This document shows positions 1-9,559 of a stretch of DNA of 64,000 nucleotides, piece by piece. This stretch comes from Branchiostoma floridae (Eukaryota > Chordata > Leptocardii > Amphioxiformes > Branchiostomatidae), in contig NC_049982.1 in NCBI RefSeq assembly GCF_000003815.2, positions 25,917,242-25,981,241 on the forward strand. The letters are read 5' to 3'. Within the stretch, counting starts at the first letter, position 1. Every line of letters starts with the position of its first letter. The position numbers were made by a program, and so were the translations under genes. The notes below the pieces were generated by a model that saw only the letters and a program-made list of their open reading frames with translations, did no database searches and had not been told where the DNA came from.

Positions 1-2469
1 TGCTTTGATTGCTGTAGTTCCGACAGTCTGAGCTCTGGTCCCTGAAAAAGATGGGTGGTTGTTATATAGGGTTCTAGTGTGTTCTGCAGACACCAAACGC
101 CGCTGTGCTTTGCCATATCTACACCCAAGAGCACTTACTGCAGCTTTACCATACGAGGGAATGCTTGTCTTTCTCTGGGGTTCAGTGACTTTATAATTTT
201 GTGTGAGAGTATTTCTAGCCGGCAAGTTCCGACTCGAAGCTAGCAGGGCTAAGTGGGTTGTTCGGGGAGCTCTGTGGTAGAATGCATGAATGCCACCCAG
301 CCTTGTTGGAGGCAGGTTTGCCGGCTCGGCTGATGAAGCATAGACAGTTACGGAACCTTTCCTCTCCTTAACGCCAGCATCGCAAGGTGACCGAGGCACC
401 TGCAGTGCCAGGGGGAACGACAGCGGGCGCGTTACGGCGTTTTTGTAGTGTCCATCTTCGATCTGCCAGTAGTGATGTAGGGACGATGGTCTCGTGTTGT
501 AGTAGGTAAAGAATTCGTCGGGAATCTGCCAGTAGGTGTTTGGGGGATCTGGTGGTGAAGTTTCAGTGTTTTCGTAGTTGTGGTAATAGTGGTCGGGAAT
601 GACGCAGTAGTGCTGCGGGTCAGTATCTGCACATGCTGCCCCCTGTGTGGCCGGACCCACGGCAGGGTAGGTTGTGTTTACAGCGTGCCCAGTTGTCCCC
701 CAGCTACTGAGGGAGGAGACGCCCGTGGAAGCAGCAGCCGCACGTGCGGCTCGGTTGCCCCCTGAACAACAGCCATGCTTTCTTAGAATGGATACTGAAA
801 GCCATGCTACTAACATGGCTACCAGTAACGTTACAAGTGATATTACCAAGCCCATGTAAAGGGATGGTTCTTTCCCCGGTCGCACGGTCACAATTGGGAT
901 TGTATCTGGAGTCGTCCCCGATCGCACGGTCACTGCTTGGTCTTTATCGGTAGTCGTCCCGTTCAGGGGCAGGCCGGGTGTGCTCGCCTCGGGCTTACCT
1001 GCAGACGTCTCCGCCTGTCCCGTGCGCCTCTGCTCGGTACAGGCGTCACCAGGACCGGCGGCGGACACGGGCGCGGTGAAGACATGTCGATAGGTCTTCC
1101 CCATCGTGTTGACCAAACATGTCACGTTTCTCGGAGTCATTTCTTCGTGACCAAAGACAGTACCGTTGTTATCAAGGCTGTCGGGATTTTTCACAACCGC
1201 GACATCAGACAGAACTACAGCAGTGATTCGGGATTTGGTAGACCCGCCCAAACCGATATCAGCGATCCGAATGGCGGTATCTTGGTTCAAAACAAGCTTG
1301 ACGCTGCCCACATCGTTCCAAGCACGTGAACAGAAGTGAGTATAGTTGTCGGCAAGTTGGTCCTGCTCCGTGTTGATGGACAGTATGACTAGAGGGAGAT
1401 CATACATCGTTTGGCTGGCTGGAGCAGATAGCGCATAACACCGACCTCTAGGTTCGACATCATCGGGCCAAGCTAGCTGGGTGAGACTGTCGCTTTCCAT
1501 CTGAACTCGGTACCGCCTGTGATAACGGCCTAACGTGCTGATACAGAAAATGACTTTGTTGACCCAGACTGCGACAAGACCGGAATAGCGAGTTTGTCGA
1601 TAACTGAGGTTCCAGATGATTGACGAAGAATGATCGCCGAATGTTAGGAGGTTGTTACCACTGACTTTCAGTTCTTTTAGTCTGTGCATCCCACTTAGAG
1701 CCGTCCTTGACAGGCACGTCAACGCATTGCTGCTCAAGTCGAGGCGGCTAAGCGATATGACTGACTTAAATGCTTCTGGGGGGATGCTACGAATTGAATT
1801 CGATTTCAGAGAAAGATGGCCCAATCTTTCCAGCCCCTGAAACCAAGACGGCTGGATACCTTTTAATGAGTTACTTTCAAGTAGCAATGTAAGCAGGTCA
1901 TGCAGGTATTTGAAGCAATGTGGGTCCATGCTGCTGATGTTGTTGTGAGACAATGTCAGGGTATGGAACAATTTTGAGGACTGCAAGCCGATAAACCATG
2001 TTTGCTTGACGTGAGTTAGGTTGTTGAAGTCCAGGTTCAGGAGCGTTAGTCTAGGAAACGCAGCCAGAGAGGGCGCCTCTATGTCTGTGATGCCGCAGGA
2101 TATCAGGGCGAGGTTGCCGGTCACTGCCTGTCGCGGCGGCCGCAGCTGCCGCAGAGAGAGAACTGGGCCCAATGAGAGCCCTCTCACCGCCACTAGTAGG
2201 TCGTCAGGAAGGCATGGAACGGTTAGTTGTTGGGAGCCGTTCTTGACATCTAAGACTTGTTGTTTTTGCCGATGCGCTGTGCACAGGATACATGTCGTAT
2301 CCTCCTTGGTCGCCTTCTTTACATTATGAAGAAAGCCCATGGAGCGAGAGAACACACAGTCCGACCATGATGACGTCACGTTACACCCAGGAAAGCATGC
2401 CGGGTCTAAACATGCACACCCCACCAACATAGTGAGGACAATTCCGAACTTCTGTATTACTCTGAGCAT
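1..2469 (-). CDS. LRR type I transmembrane receptor (3' end beyond window)
   Basis: An open frame of 823 codons with no stop runs from an ATG at 2469 off the left window edge. Residues 1-21 look like a signal peptide, followed by a Cys-containing segment (about 24-70) and five to six leucine-rich repeats at roughly 115-275, with NxL/NxI cores. A region without clear repeats follows, with several N-glycosylation sequons. A hydrophobic segment at about 538-562 (LYMGLVISLVTLLVAMLVAW) followed by RKHGCC is a TM with a basic/Cys stop-transfer. The cytoplasmic tail is tyrosine-rich: three related blocks at about 619-675 begin YCVIPD, YWQIPD and YWQIED, each followed by YxN motifs (YHN, YEN, YYN, YKN). 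There is no TIR domain. A type I surface receptor of amphioxus LRR class is inferred; the ligand is unknown. The coding part seen has no intron; the 5' UTR is probably split. Confidence 0.85.
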   Translation of the reverse strand, partial: MLRVIQKFGIVLTMLVGCACLDPACFPGCNVTSSWSDCVFSRSMGFLHNVKKATKEDTTCILCTAHRQKQQVLDVKNGSQQLTVPCLPDDLLVAVRGLSLGPVLSLRQLRPPRQAVTGNLALISCGITDIEAPSLAAFPRLTLLNLDFNNLTHVKQTWFIGLQSSKLFHTLTLSHNNISSMDPHCFKYLHDLLTLLLESNSLKGIQPSWFQGLERLGHLSLKSNSIRSIPPEAFKSVISLSRLDLSSNALTCLSRTALSGMHRLKELKVSGNNLLTFGDHSSSIIWNLSYRQTRYSGLVAVWVNKVIFCISTLGRYHRRYRVQMESDSLTQLAWPDDVEPRGRCYALSAPASQTMYDLPLVILSINTEQDQLADNYTHFCSRAWNDVGSVKLVLNQDTAIRIADIGLGGSTKSRITAVVLSDVAVVKNPDSLDNNGTVFGHEEMTPRNVTCLVNTMGKTYRHVFTAPVSAAGPGDACTEQRRTGQAETSAGKPEASTPGLPLNGTTTDKDQAVTVRSGTTPDTIPIVTVRPGKEPSLYMGLVISLVTLLVAMLVAWLSVSILRKHGCCSGGNRAARAAAASTGVSSLSSWGTTGHAVNTTYPAVGPATQGAACADTDPQHYCVIPDHYYHNYENTETSPPDPPNTYWQIPDEFFTYYNTRPSSLHHYWQIEDGHYKNAVTRPLSFPLALQVPRSPCDAGVKERKGSVTVYASSAEPANLPPTRLGGIHAFYHRAPRTTHLALLASSRNLPARNTLTQNYKVTEPQRKTSIPSYGKAAVSALGCRYGKAQRRLVSAEHTRTLYNNHPSFSGTRAQTVGTTAIKA

Positions 2470-2530
2470 GGTGAACCTTATAAATGGGACAATACTTAAT
2501 AGGACGTTATAGGGCCTTCTAGCCGTCACT

Positions 2531-2770
2531 GGTACTGGCTTCTGAGTGTATGCCGTGCAGTCGATAGGGCGTGAGTTCGATCCCAGCCGAGTCAGACCAA
2601 ACACTCTAGAAATGGTACATGCTGCTTTCTCTAATTAGCATTTGGGAAAGAATATGGTCTCAAATACACAGCACTACCAGTAGACTAGCCCCCCTGCTGT
2701 AGTGATTGAGCAAAGTTGTGTGGCCCAAGGCTCAGTACAGAAATGGAGATTTTAGCCTTTTCCACTGGCT
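2531..2770 (+). mobile_element. Probable tRNA-derived SINE, degenerate
   Basis: A tRNA-like head (B-box-like GAGTTCGATCCC near 2572) is followed by a non-tRNA body with GCTGCTTTCTCT and GTGTGGCCCAAGG. It lies just upstream of the LRR receptor ATG, probably in its 5' UTR intron. Boundaries are approximate. Confidence 0.45.
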
Positions 2771-3101
2771 TCTGAACAGCTCAGATCAGGTCTAAACAGG
2801 AGCGGGTTTAGGTTTATCTAAGCCTGAGTCCGAGAAGATGATCAGACAAATCGCTGTCTTATTTGTCTGTCTTGTCTTGTGTTTTTCCACCGTTAGACTG
2901 AAAGGCGTATTTTCCCGGGATCTCGTCAGCTGCAGGTGTTTGGGCGAGAGGAACTGTCTCGGTCATGTATTCGGTCAGCATGACAAATACAACATGATTG
3001 TGCAAAATTAAAAAAAAGACACTCGCACAACATGGTTAAGCAAGGTTAAGAGAAGGGGTGGGGTGTTTTACTTGATAAAGAGATTCATTAAATGTACACA
3101 A

Positions 3102-3575
3102 CAGGGGTGGGAACCGTTACAAAAACTGGTGTGGTACTGGTGTGGTTCAGGTCCGGAGGATTAGGTCCAGGTCCGAACCTGAACCTGGACCTTATTGTTT
3201 TTGAAAACTTTTGTATGGGTCATACACACGCACGTGCACACCTACAAATATTGGTCCGTTTCACTACAAAGGAATCTCTTTGGTGGAGTATACTATCTTT
3301 AGGTAAACAACTCTAACTGCCTCTGTTAACTTAGACCAAGTTTGCCCAAACTTGTTAAAATGATTGTCGACTCTCCTCTACTTCGCTCTTGTTATTTTCT
3401 TTGACCGGCAAGCCCCCAAAACACGTGAATACCTGCCGCCGCATTGCCGGTATGATATGTTCATTTTCTATTTGTCCCAACTCCGGTCTATTGCTTTTTA
3501 GGTCCGTTTTTTCTCGACCGGTCCAACAATAAAAATCGGTTTTGTACCTGTACTATGTACCGGTACCCACCCCTT
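3102..3575. mobile_element. Non-autonomous hAT-like TIR element
   Basis: The left end CAGGGGTGGGAACCGTTAC and the right end GTACCGGTACCCACCCCTT are inverted repeats with few mismatches. Flanking octamers gTACACAa and aTACACAt agree at 6 of 8 positions, as expected for an old hAT-type 8-bp target duplication. There is no transposase ORF. A related right end lies near 45.96 kb. Assignment to hAT rests on TIR style and duplication length only. Confidence 0.5.
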
Positions 3576-3958
3576 ATACACATTCTTGCTAGCTTCTTAT
3601 TTCTGTTGAGTTTCTACAGCCTCTTTGTACGAGTTGATTAGCTCTGTACATGTATTCTGACAGCCAAACTTCGCAAGTACACCAATAACTGGTTTAAAAA
3701 CCGCTAGTCACCCAAAAGGTAAGTTTTGATTTCAACCTTTTAGCAAAGACTGCTCTAGTATGGCTCAACTCAACTCAACAAGTACATGTACTCGCTATTT
3801 TTATATTCCTCGAAAATAAGATTTTACCATGGTCAATACTGACAGTTGGGGACCAGATATATACATGTCAGAATCCACTTTGACACCATGCACAGCATTA
3901 TTACAACCTTTTTGGATTAAATCAATGCTGATAAAAATATAATAAGACTCGAGCTTAC
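3576..3958. other. Intron or intergenic, nothing recognised
   Basis: AT-rich sequence between the hAT-like element and the 5' UTR exon of the LRR receptor. No ORF or motif recognised; probably part of that gene's 5' UTR intron. Confidence 0.4.
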
Positions 3959-4025
3959 CTCTCCACAGTCCGGTCTGCAGTGGTCAGCTGAAGAACACTG
4001 GGCTGTCTGGTCTGCAGTGGTCATC
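3959..4025 (-). other. Predicted 5' UTR exon of the LRR receptor, with a 37-bp direct repeat
   Basis: On the minus strand GGAGAG is followed by GTAAGCTC, a near-consensus splice donor (intron starts at 3958). The TATA box lies about 30 bp upstream of the inferred exon start (about 4025). A 37-bp unit is tandemly repeated at 3968-4004 and 4005-4041 (core GGTCTGCAGTGGTCA). The acceptor would lie just before the ATG at 2469 (TTATAAG/GTTCACC) but has a weak pyrimidine tract, so the exon link is inferred. Confidence 0.4.
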
Positions 4026-4050
4026 TGAAGCACACTGCCTGAGGAGAGGC

Positions 4051-4056
4051 TTTATA
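4051..4056 (-). promoter_or_regulatory. TATA box for the LRR receptor
   Basis: GTATAAAGCC on the minus strand, positioned for a start site near 4025, which precedes a good splice donor at 3958. Consistent with a core promoter; not independently proven. Confidence 0.4.
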
Positions 4057-4059
4057 CGC

Positions 4060-5093
4060 GTCTGGCGGACCATCATCGGGGTCAATAGTATTCATGATAT
4101 GCATTGGGAGCTGTGGTGTTGTTTTTTTTTTAGAAAAAATGTGCTTTGTGTCAAGGACTGAAGGAGCTTTCATCAACAATATTTTTTCTGGACAGAAAAA
4201 GACTACTTTACAAATGCCAAATGTTCTGCCGCAACAACAACGGTTCTGTGTACATCATGATGAATTGATGATGACCTTACGTGTACACATTTTTGCAAAA
4301 CTGTGCAAAAAAAATCTCACAAAAGGCATGTTTACAAGCCTACACCTGTTAGTACACGTGTCGTAGTCTAGCACATAGGCTCGACGTCTCGCTTCTTAGT
4401 AATCATGACAATGAAGGACAACATGGGTTAAGCTACAGTAGGTTTATCAAAACACTGGGGGAATATAGATTTTTTTCAGTGCTTGTCATGTGTGGCGGAA
4501 TCTACTTTCCATAAATTGAATAGGCATGTCTATTATAGACGTACAGAGCACAATCTATGATGAAGTGCAGGAGTTCTTTGTTCTAGAAGCTAAGATTCCG
4601 ACTATGCCGTTTTGATACAAGTAGCAAGTTCTGGAAAATTATTCTTTGTTAAGTGATGATAGATCTGTGCCTTTGTTTAGTGATGTTAGTTCTGTGTCTT
4701 TATTTAGTAATGGTAAGCTCTGTGTAACTTTCAGATACTATTCAGATACTATAAAGTAGAGTAAAGTTGTCCGTACGTTTGGAGTTTGCTTTTTGCAGTT
4801 GCTCCTTAGTTTACGTTATGAATGTCGGTTAGAAAGGTTTGAAAAGAGGTATCCTTCAGACAATAGGCATTAATACAGCCAGCACAGCTGTCTCGCTTTG
4901 CTTAGTGATGAGCTTCAGCACACTGACTAGACGGAGTTTGAGATGCCACCAGTTTATAGCATGCACGTGTGCCGCACAGCAGTCAGATCAGTTAATGTTA
5001 TGCATTGTCTGGGGCTGTACTTTTAGAAAGAAACTTCTGGCGTTTATGGTTTCAGTGTAACTTTCATAGGCTTTGGTACAGCTGTAACATTCT
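4060..5093. other. Intergenic, no gene recognised
   Basis: Short ORFs here match no family and have no codon-like or splice-site context. Contains a near-duplicated phrase around 4645-4715 (TGTGCCTTTGTTTAGT / TGTGTCTTTATTTAGT). Nothing else seen. Confidence 0.4.
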
Positions 5094-5365
5094 TTATCTT
5101 CGCCAGCGAAGATTATAAGATTGCTTACTTGGGTCTGTATGTAGGTCAACAGCATATAAGTCGAGAAATTGTGGATGGAACTTTTTGATTTTTTGTAGGT
5201 GTGTAGCGGTTGTCGAAAGGCATGCCTAGTTATCTTCGCCAGCGAAGATTATAAGATTGCTTACTTGGGTCTGTATGTAGGTCAACAGCATATAAGTCGA
5301 GAAATTGTGGATGGAACTTTTTGATTTTTTGTAGGTGTGTAGCGGTTGTCGAAAGGCATGCCTAG
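5094..5365. repeat. Perfect 136-bp tandem duplication
   Basis: 5094-5229 and 5230-5365 appear identical base for base. Each begins TTATCTTCGCCAGCGAAGAT (a small palindrome typical of this dispersed family) and ends GGCATGCCTAG. Confidence 0.9.
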
Positions 5366-8300
5366 TTTGAAAATGGTTTACCTGGCGTTTTCCTACGGTA
5401 CAGCAGCGGCCTTTGTATTTTTTCGAGGTTTGTTTCGAGAAGCATAACTCAAAATGCAGCTGGGCGATTTCTACGATATTTGGCAGGTGTGTAGCGGTTG
5501 TGTAAAGGATTGTCATGTGCGAGAATGGTTTAGCTAGCTTTTACCTATGGTGCTGTAGCTGGCTTTGTATGTAATTGCGTTTGTCTGTTAACACGATAAC
5601 TCGAGATGGTCTACATGGATGCTAATGATATTTTGTTGATAGGTAGGGGACACAGAAAGGAAGGTCAAGTTCGATAATGGGCCTCCTAGCGACTTGTTTT
5701 GGTACTGCAAGTGAGCGTCAAAGGTTGCGCCTAAATTTTCCAGAAGTGCCATGTTCATGATTTTTAAGTGGTGGATAGCTGTTGGGACTAGGAGTGAATG
5801 GTGTAATTTTGGGCCCCCTAGCAGCTTGTTTGGAACTGCAGTGGGTCTTATAGTTTGTAACTTTTAAAAAGGATAACTGCAGAGGGGATTGATGGATATT
5901 CTTTGCTTTTGGTAGGTAGGTACTTAGGGTGATTATCAACATAATGAGATGCTAATTATGTAAATTGCGATCTACTTAATATAATTACTTTGGGATTCTC
6001 ATCATGGAGAGAACCACATCCATTACAAAAGTGGTGTGCAGCGCAACATGACACTGGCACCATTGTCACCCTAGTCCAGCACTAATGTGTGGACCATTAA
6101 TCTTCATTTATCATTCAAGCCCTTCAGACAGAAGCAGAAGCCTGATCTCCTTTCCCTGACAAGGGCCAGTCACACCAAATTAACCCCCTGCCCTCAGTCT
6201 CAGGAATAGCACAGACAAATCAAAGGTGGAGCAGAACTAATCGTCATGCCATGGCAGGGTGTTACACGCCCGCCCGTTTGAGGCATAAGACATGGTCACG
6301 TAAAAAAAGATTAAAACATCGCGGTGGGCCAAATCAGGCTGTCAAAGGTGCCAACGTAATCCTCATGAGTTGTTCGATCGCATACAGTACGCTTAATGAT
6401 TCAAATACTATTTCGGGATGAGATTTGAAGAGTCAAAGTTGGCCTTCAAACTGGCTCTTTTTGCCTGATTTTGGCCTCGATTTCACACTGCATGGGGGTT
6501 TCCGTGCAACCGATTACGACAATATCATATACTTCCGGGTTGTACGAGTGCGGTCATAGAACGCGGGCGGTATCGTATCTTGTCTCGGTTTGTGCTAGGT
6601 TGTAGAGGAGGATCTAAGTAAGGCTTATGAATATACTAATACTTGGAGATTAGCAATTACTATGCCTGTCAATCAGCTATTTTGTCTTTGCGGGGCTATG
6701 AATGGGGGGATCTGAGTAGCCTGACGTGATAGCCAGGCCAGGTAGACTGTGTAAAATACCTCTGACTTAACTCGCGATTGCAAATCTTTACTTACTATTT
6801 TCATGAGATGGACACAAACATTCACCAAGGCGGGGCCGTAACAATCCTTACGTATGACCCTTAGGTAACCCTTAGATGACCTATTATCTAATATATAGGC
6901 CAGTCACTCAAAGTTTGTTTATTATTTCTTTTTTTTACGAAAAGACTGCAATGTACATTTTGTAGAGTGAAATCTTATATAAAACTAAAGACCTAGCCTA
7001 ACCTAGCCTAACTAAAGACCTTACATCCAGCTTTGCTATATTAACATCTCGTATTAAGCTGTATTTGGTGCTTATCCGGCCCATTATAGCCATAATTACA
7101 TACATTAATCATTCAAAAACAACGACCTTCGATAAAGAATGTTTATTTGGCGAAGATGTGTGTTCGAGGAACTCTAGTTTGAAAATGGTTTACCTGGCGT
7201 TTTCCTACGGTACAGCAGCGACCTTTGTATTTTTTCGAGGTTTGTTTCGAGAAGCATAACTCAAAATGCAGCTGGGCGATTTCTACGATATTTGGCAGGT
7301 GTGTAGCGGTTGTGTAAAGGATTGTCATGTGCGAGAATGGTTTAGCTAGCTTTTACCTATGGTGCTGTAGCTGGCTTTGTATGTAATTGCGTTTGTCTGT
7401 TAACACGATAACTCGAGATGTTCTACATGGATGCTAATGATATTTTGTTGATAGGTAGGGGACACAGAAAGGAAGGTCAAGTTCGATAATGGGCCTCCTA
7501 GCGACTTGTTTTGGTACTGCAAGTGAGCGTCAAAGCTTGCGCCTAAATTTTCCAGAAGTGCCATGTTCATGATTTTTAAGTGGTGGATAGCTGTTGGGAC
7601 TAGGAGTGAATGGTGTAATTTTGGGCCCCCTAGCAGCTTGTTTGGAACTGCAGTGGGTCTTATAGTTTGTAACTTTTAAAAAGGATAACTGCAGAGGGGA
7701 TTGATGGATATTCTTTGCTTTTGGTAGGTAGGTACTTAGGGTGATTATCAACATAATGAGATGCTAATTATGTAAATTGCGATCTACTTAATATAATTAC
7801 TTTGGGATTCTTATCATGGAGAGAAGCACATCCCTTACAAAAGTGGTGTGCAGTGCAACATGACACTGGCACCATTGTCACCCTAGTCCAGCACTAATGT
7901 GTGGACCATTAATCTTCATTTATCATTCAAGCCCTTCAGACAGAAGCAGAAGCCTGATCTCCTTTCCCTGACAAGGGCCAGTCACACCAAATTAACCCCC
8001 TGCCCTCAGTCTCCGGGTCTTAGCACAGACAAATCAAAGGTGGAGCAGAACTAATCGTCATGCCATGGCAGGGTGTTACACGCCCGCCCGTTTGAGGCAT
8101 AAGACATGGTCACGTAAAAAAAGATTAAAACATCGCGGTGGGCCAAATCAGGCTGTCAAAGGTGCCAACGTAATCCTCATGAGTTGTTCGATCGCATACA
8201 GTACGCTTAATGATTCAAATACTATTTCGGGATGAGATTTGAAGAGTCAAAGTTGGCCTTCAAACTGGCTCTTTTTGCCTGATTTTGGCCTCGATTTCAC

Positions 8301-8990
8301 ACTGCATGGGGGTTTCCGTGCAACCGATTACGACAATATCATATACTTCCGGGTTGTACGAGTGCGGTCATAGAACGCGGGTGGTATCGTATCTTGTCTC
8401 GGTTTGTGCTAGGTTGTAGAGGAGGATCTAAGTAAGGCTTATGAATATACTAATACTTGGAGATTAGCAATTACTATGCCTGTCAATCAGCTATTTTGTC
8501 TTTGCGGGGCTATGAATGGGGGGAACTGAGTAGCCTGACGTGATAGCCAGGCCAGGTAGACTGTGTAAAATACCTCTGACTTAACTCGCGATTGCAAAAC
8601 TTTACTTACTATTTTCATGAGATGGACACAAACATTCACCAAGGCGGGGCCGTAACAATCCTTACGTATGACCCTTAGGTAACCCTTAGATGACCTATTA
8701 TCTAATATATAGGCCAGTCACTCAAAGTTTGTTTATTATTTTTTTTTTTACGAAAAGACTGCAATGTACATTTTGTAGAGTGAAATCTTATATAAAACTA
8801 AAGACCTAGCCTAACTAAAGACCTTACATCCAGCTTTGCTATATTAACATCTCGTATTAAGCTGTATTTGGTGCTTATCCGGCCCATTATAGCCATAATT
8901 ACATACATTAATCATTCAAAAACAACGACCTTCGATAAAGAATGTTTATTTGGCGAAGATGTGTGTTCGAGGAACTCTAGTTTATAATTA
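5366..8990. repeat. 1.81-kb tandem duplication, nearly identical copies
   Basis: Unit 1 is 5366-7177 and unit 2 is 7178 to about 8990 (period 1812). They differ at scattered single bases and a few short indels, such as a missing CCTAGCCTAAC near 8815. The first ~600 bp of each unit belongs to a dispersed repeat family also seen near 30.8, 37.7, 56.0 and 63.1 kb; the rest has no gene. Junctions share CTAGTTT. The short reading frames are non-coding artefacts of the repeat. Confidence 0.85.
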
Positions 8991-9559
8991 GCGTTGGTTT
9001 GCGAATTTCAACATTGGCTACGTTCTCTTGTGCCGGGAAAGCGAGTTTTCTGTGGGAGTTTGCTGTGGAAGCGAGCTTGGCCCCGTCTTGAGATACCTGG
9101 TGGCAGGCTCTAGCAGGGCCTGATAATGATGACAGAACCTATTGGGTAGTTCAGGCAGTAAGGCACGCTGACCTAGATTAGAACTCTGGGGAGTTATCCT
9201 GCACAGAGTTAGGCCTACGCCACATTTCCAAACCAGGGCCCAGCCGGGGGGCTTTCAGGAACGAAAAGTATGATATAAAAAACTACTTTTTGCAAACATT
9301 GCAAACATCATATAATGTTTAATACAGGGTTTACACTATAAAAGTAGATATAGTTAACAACAACCATCCACATCTAGGGGGATCAGTATCAAAGGCATTT
9401 CACAACTGGCCAGTATTTATTGGCAACTTTGGAAACATGTTAGTGTAGCTCTTTATCTTATAGCAATGAGAAAGTGTTTCAAAAACTTCTACATGACTTC
9501 AGTCGTGACTGAAGTGACTCAGTCAGTTTAAGAAAAATCTTCCATGATGTTCCACCATC
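8991..9559. other. Spacer and 3' flank of Kelch gene A
   Basis: 9231-9282 (CCAAACCAGGGCCC to ACGAAAAGTATGAT) is the reverse complement of a block at about 49645-49700, a shared dispersed repeat. From about 9370 the sequence matches the 3' flank of Kelch gene B (about 15550-15734), so it is probably 3' UTR and the end of the duplicated unit. Confidence 0.5.

Noticed and set aside
1-1840. Plus-strand frames such as 937-1329 and 1652-1840
   Set aside because: Shadows of the minus-strand LRR receptor that spans the region.
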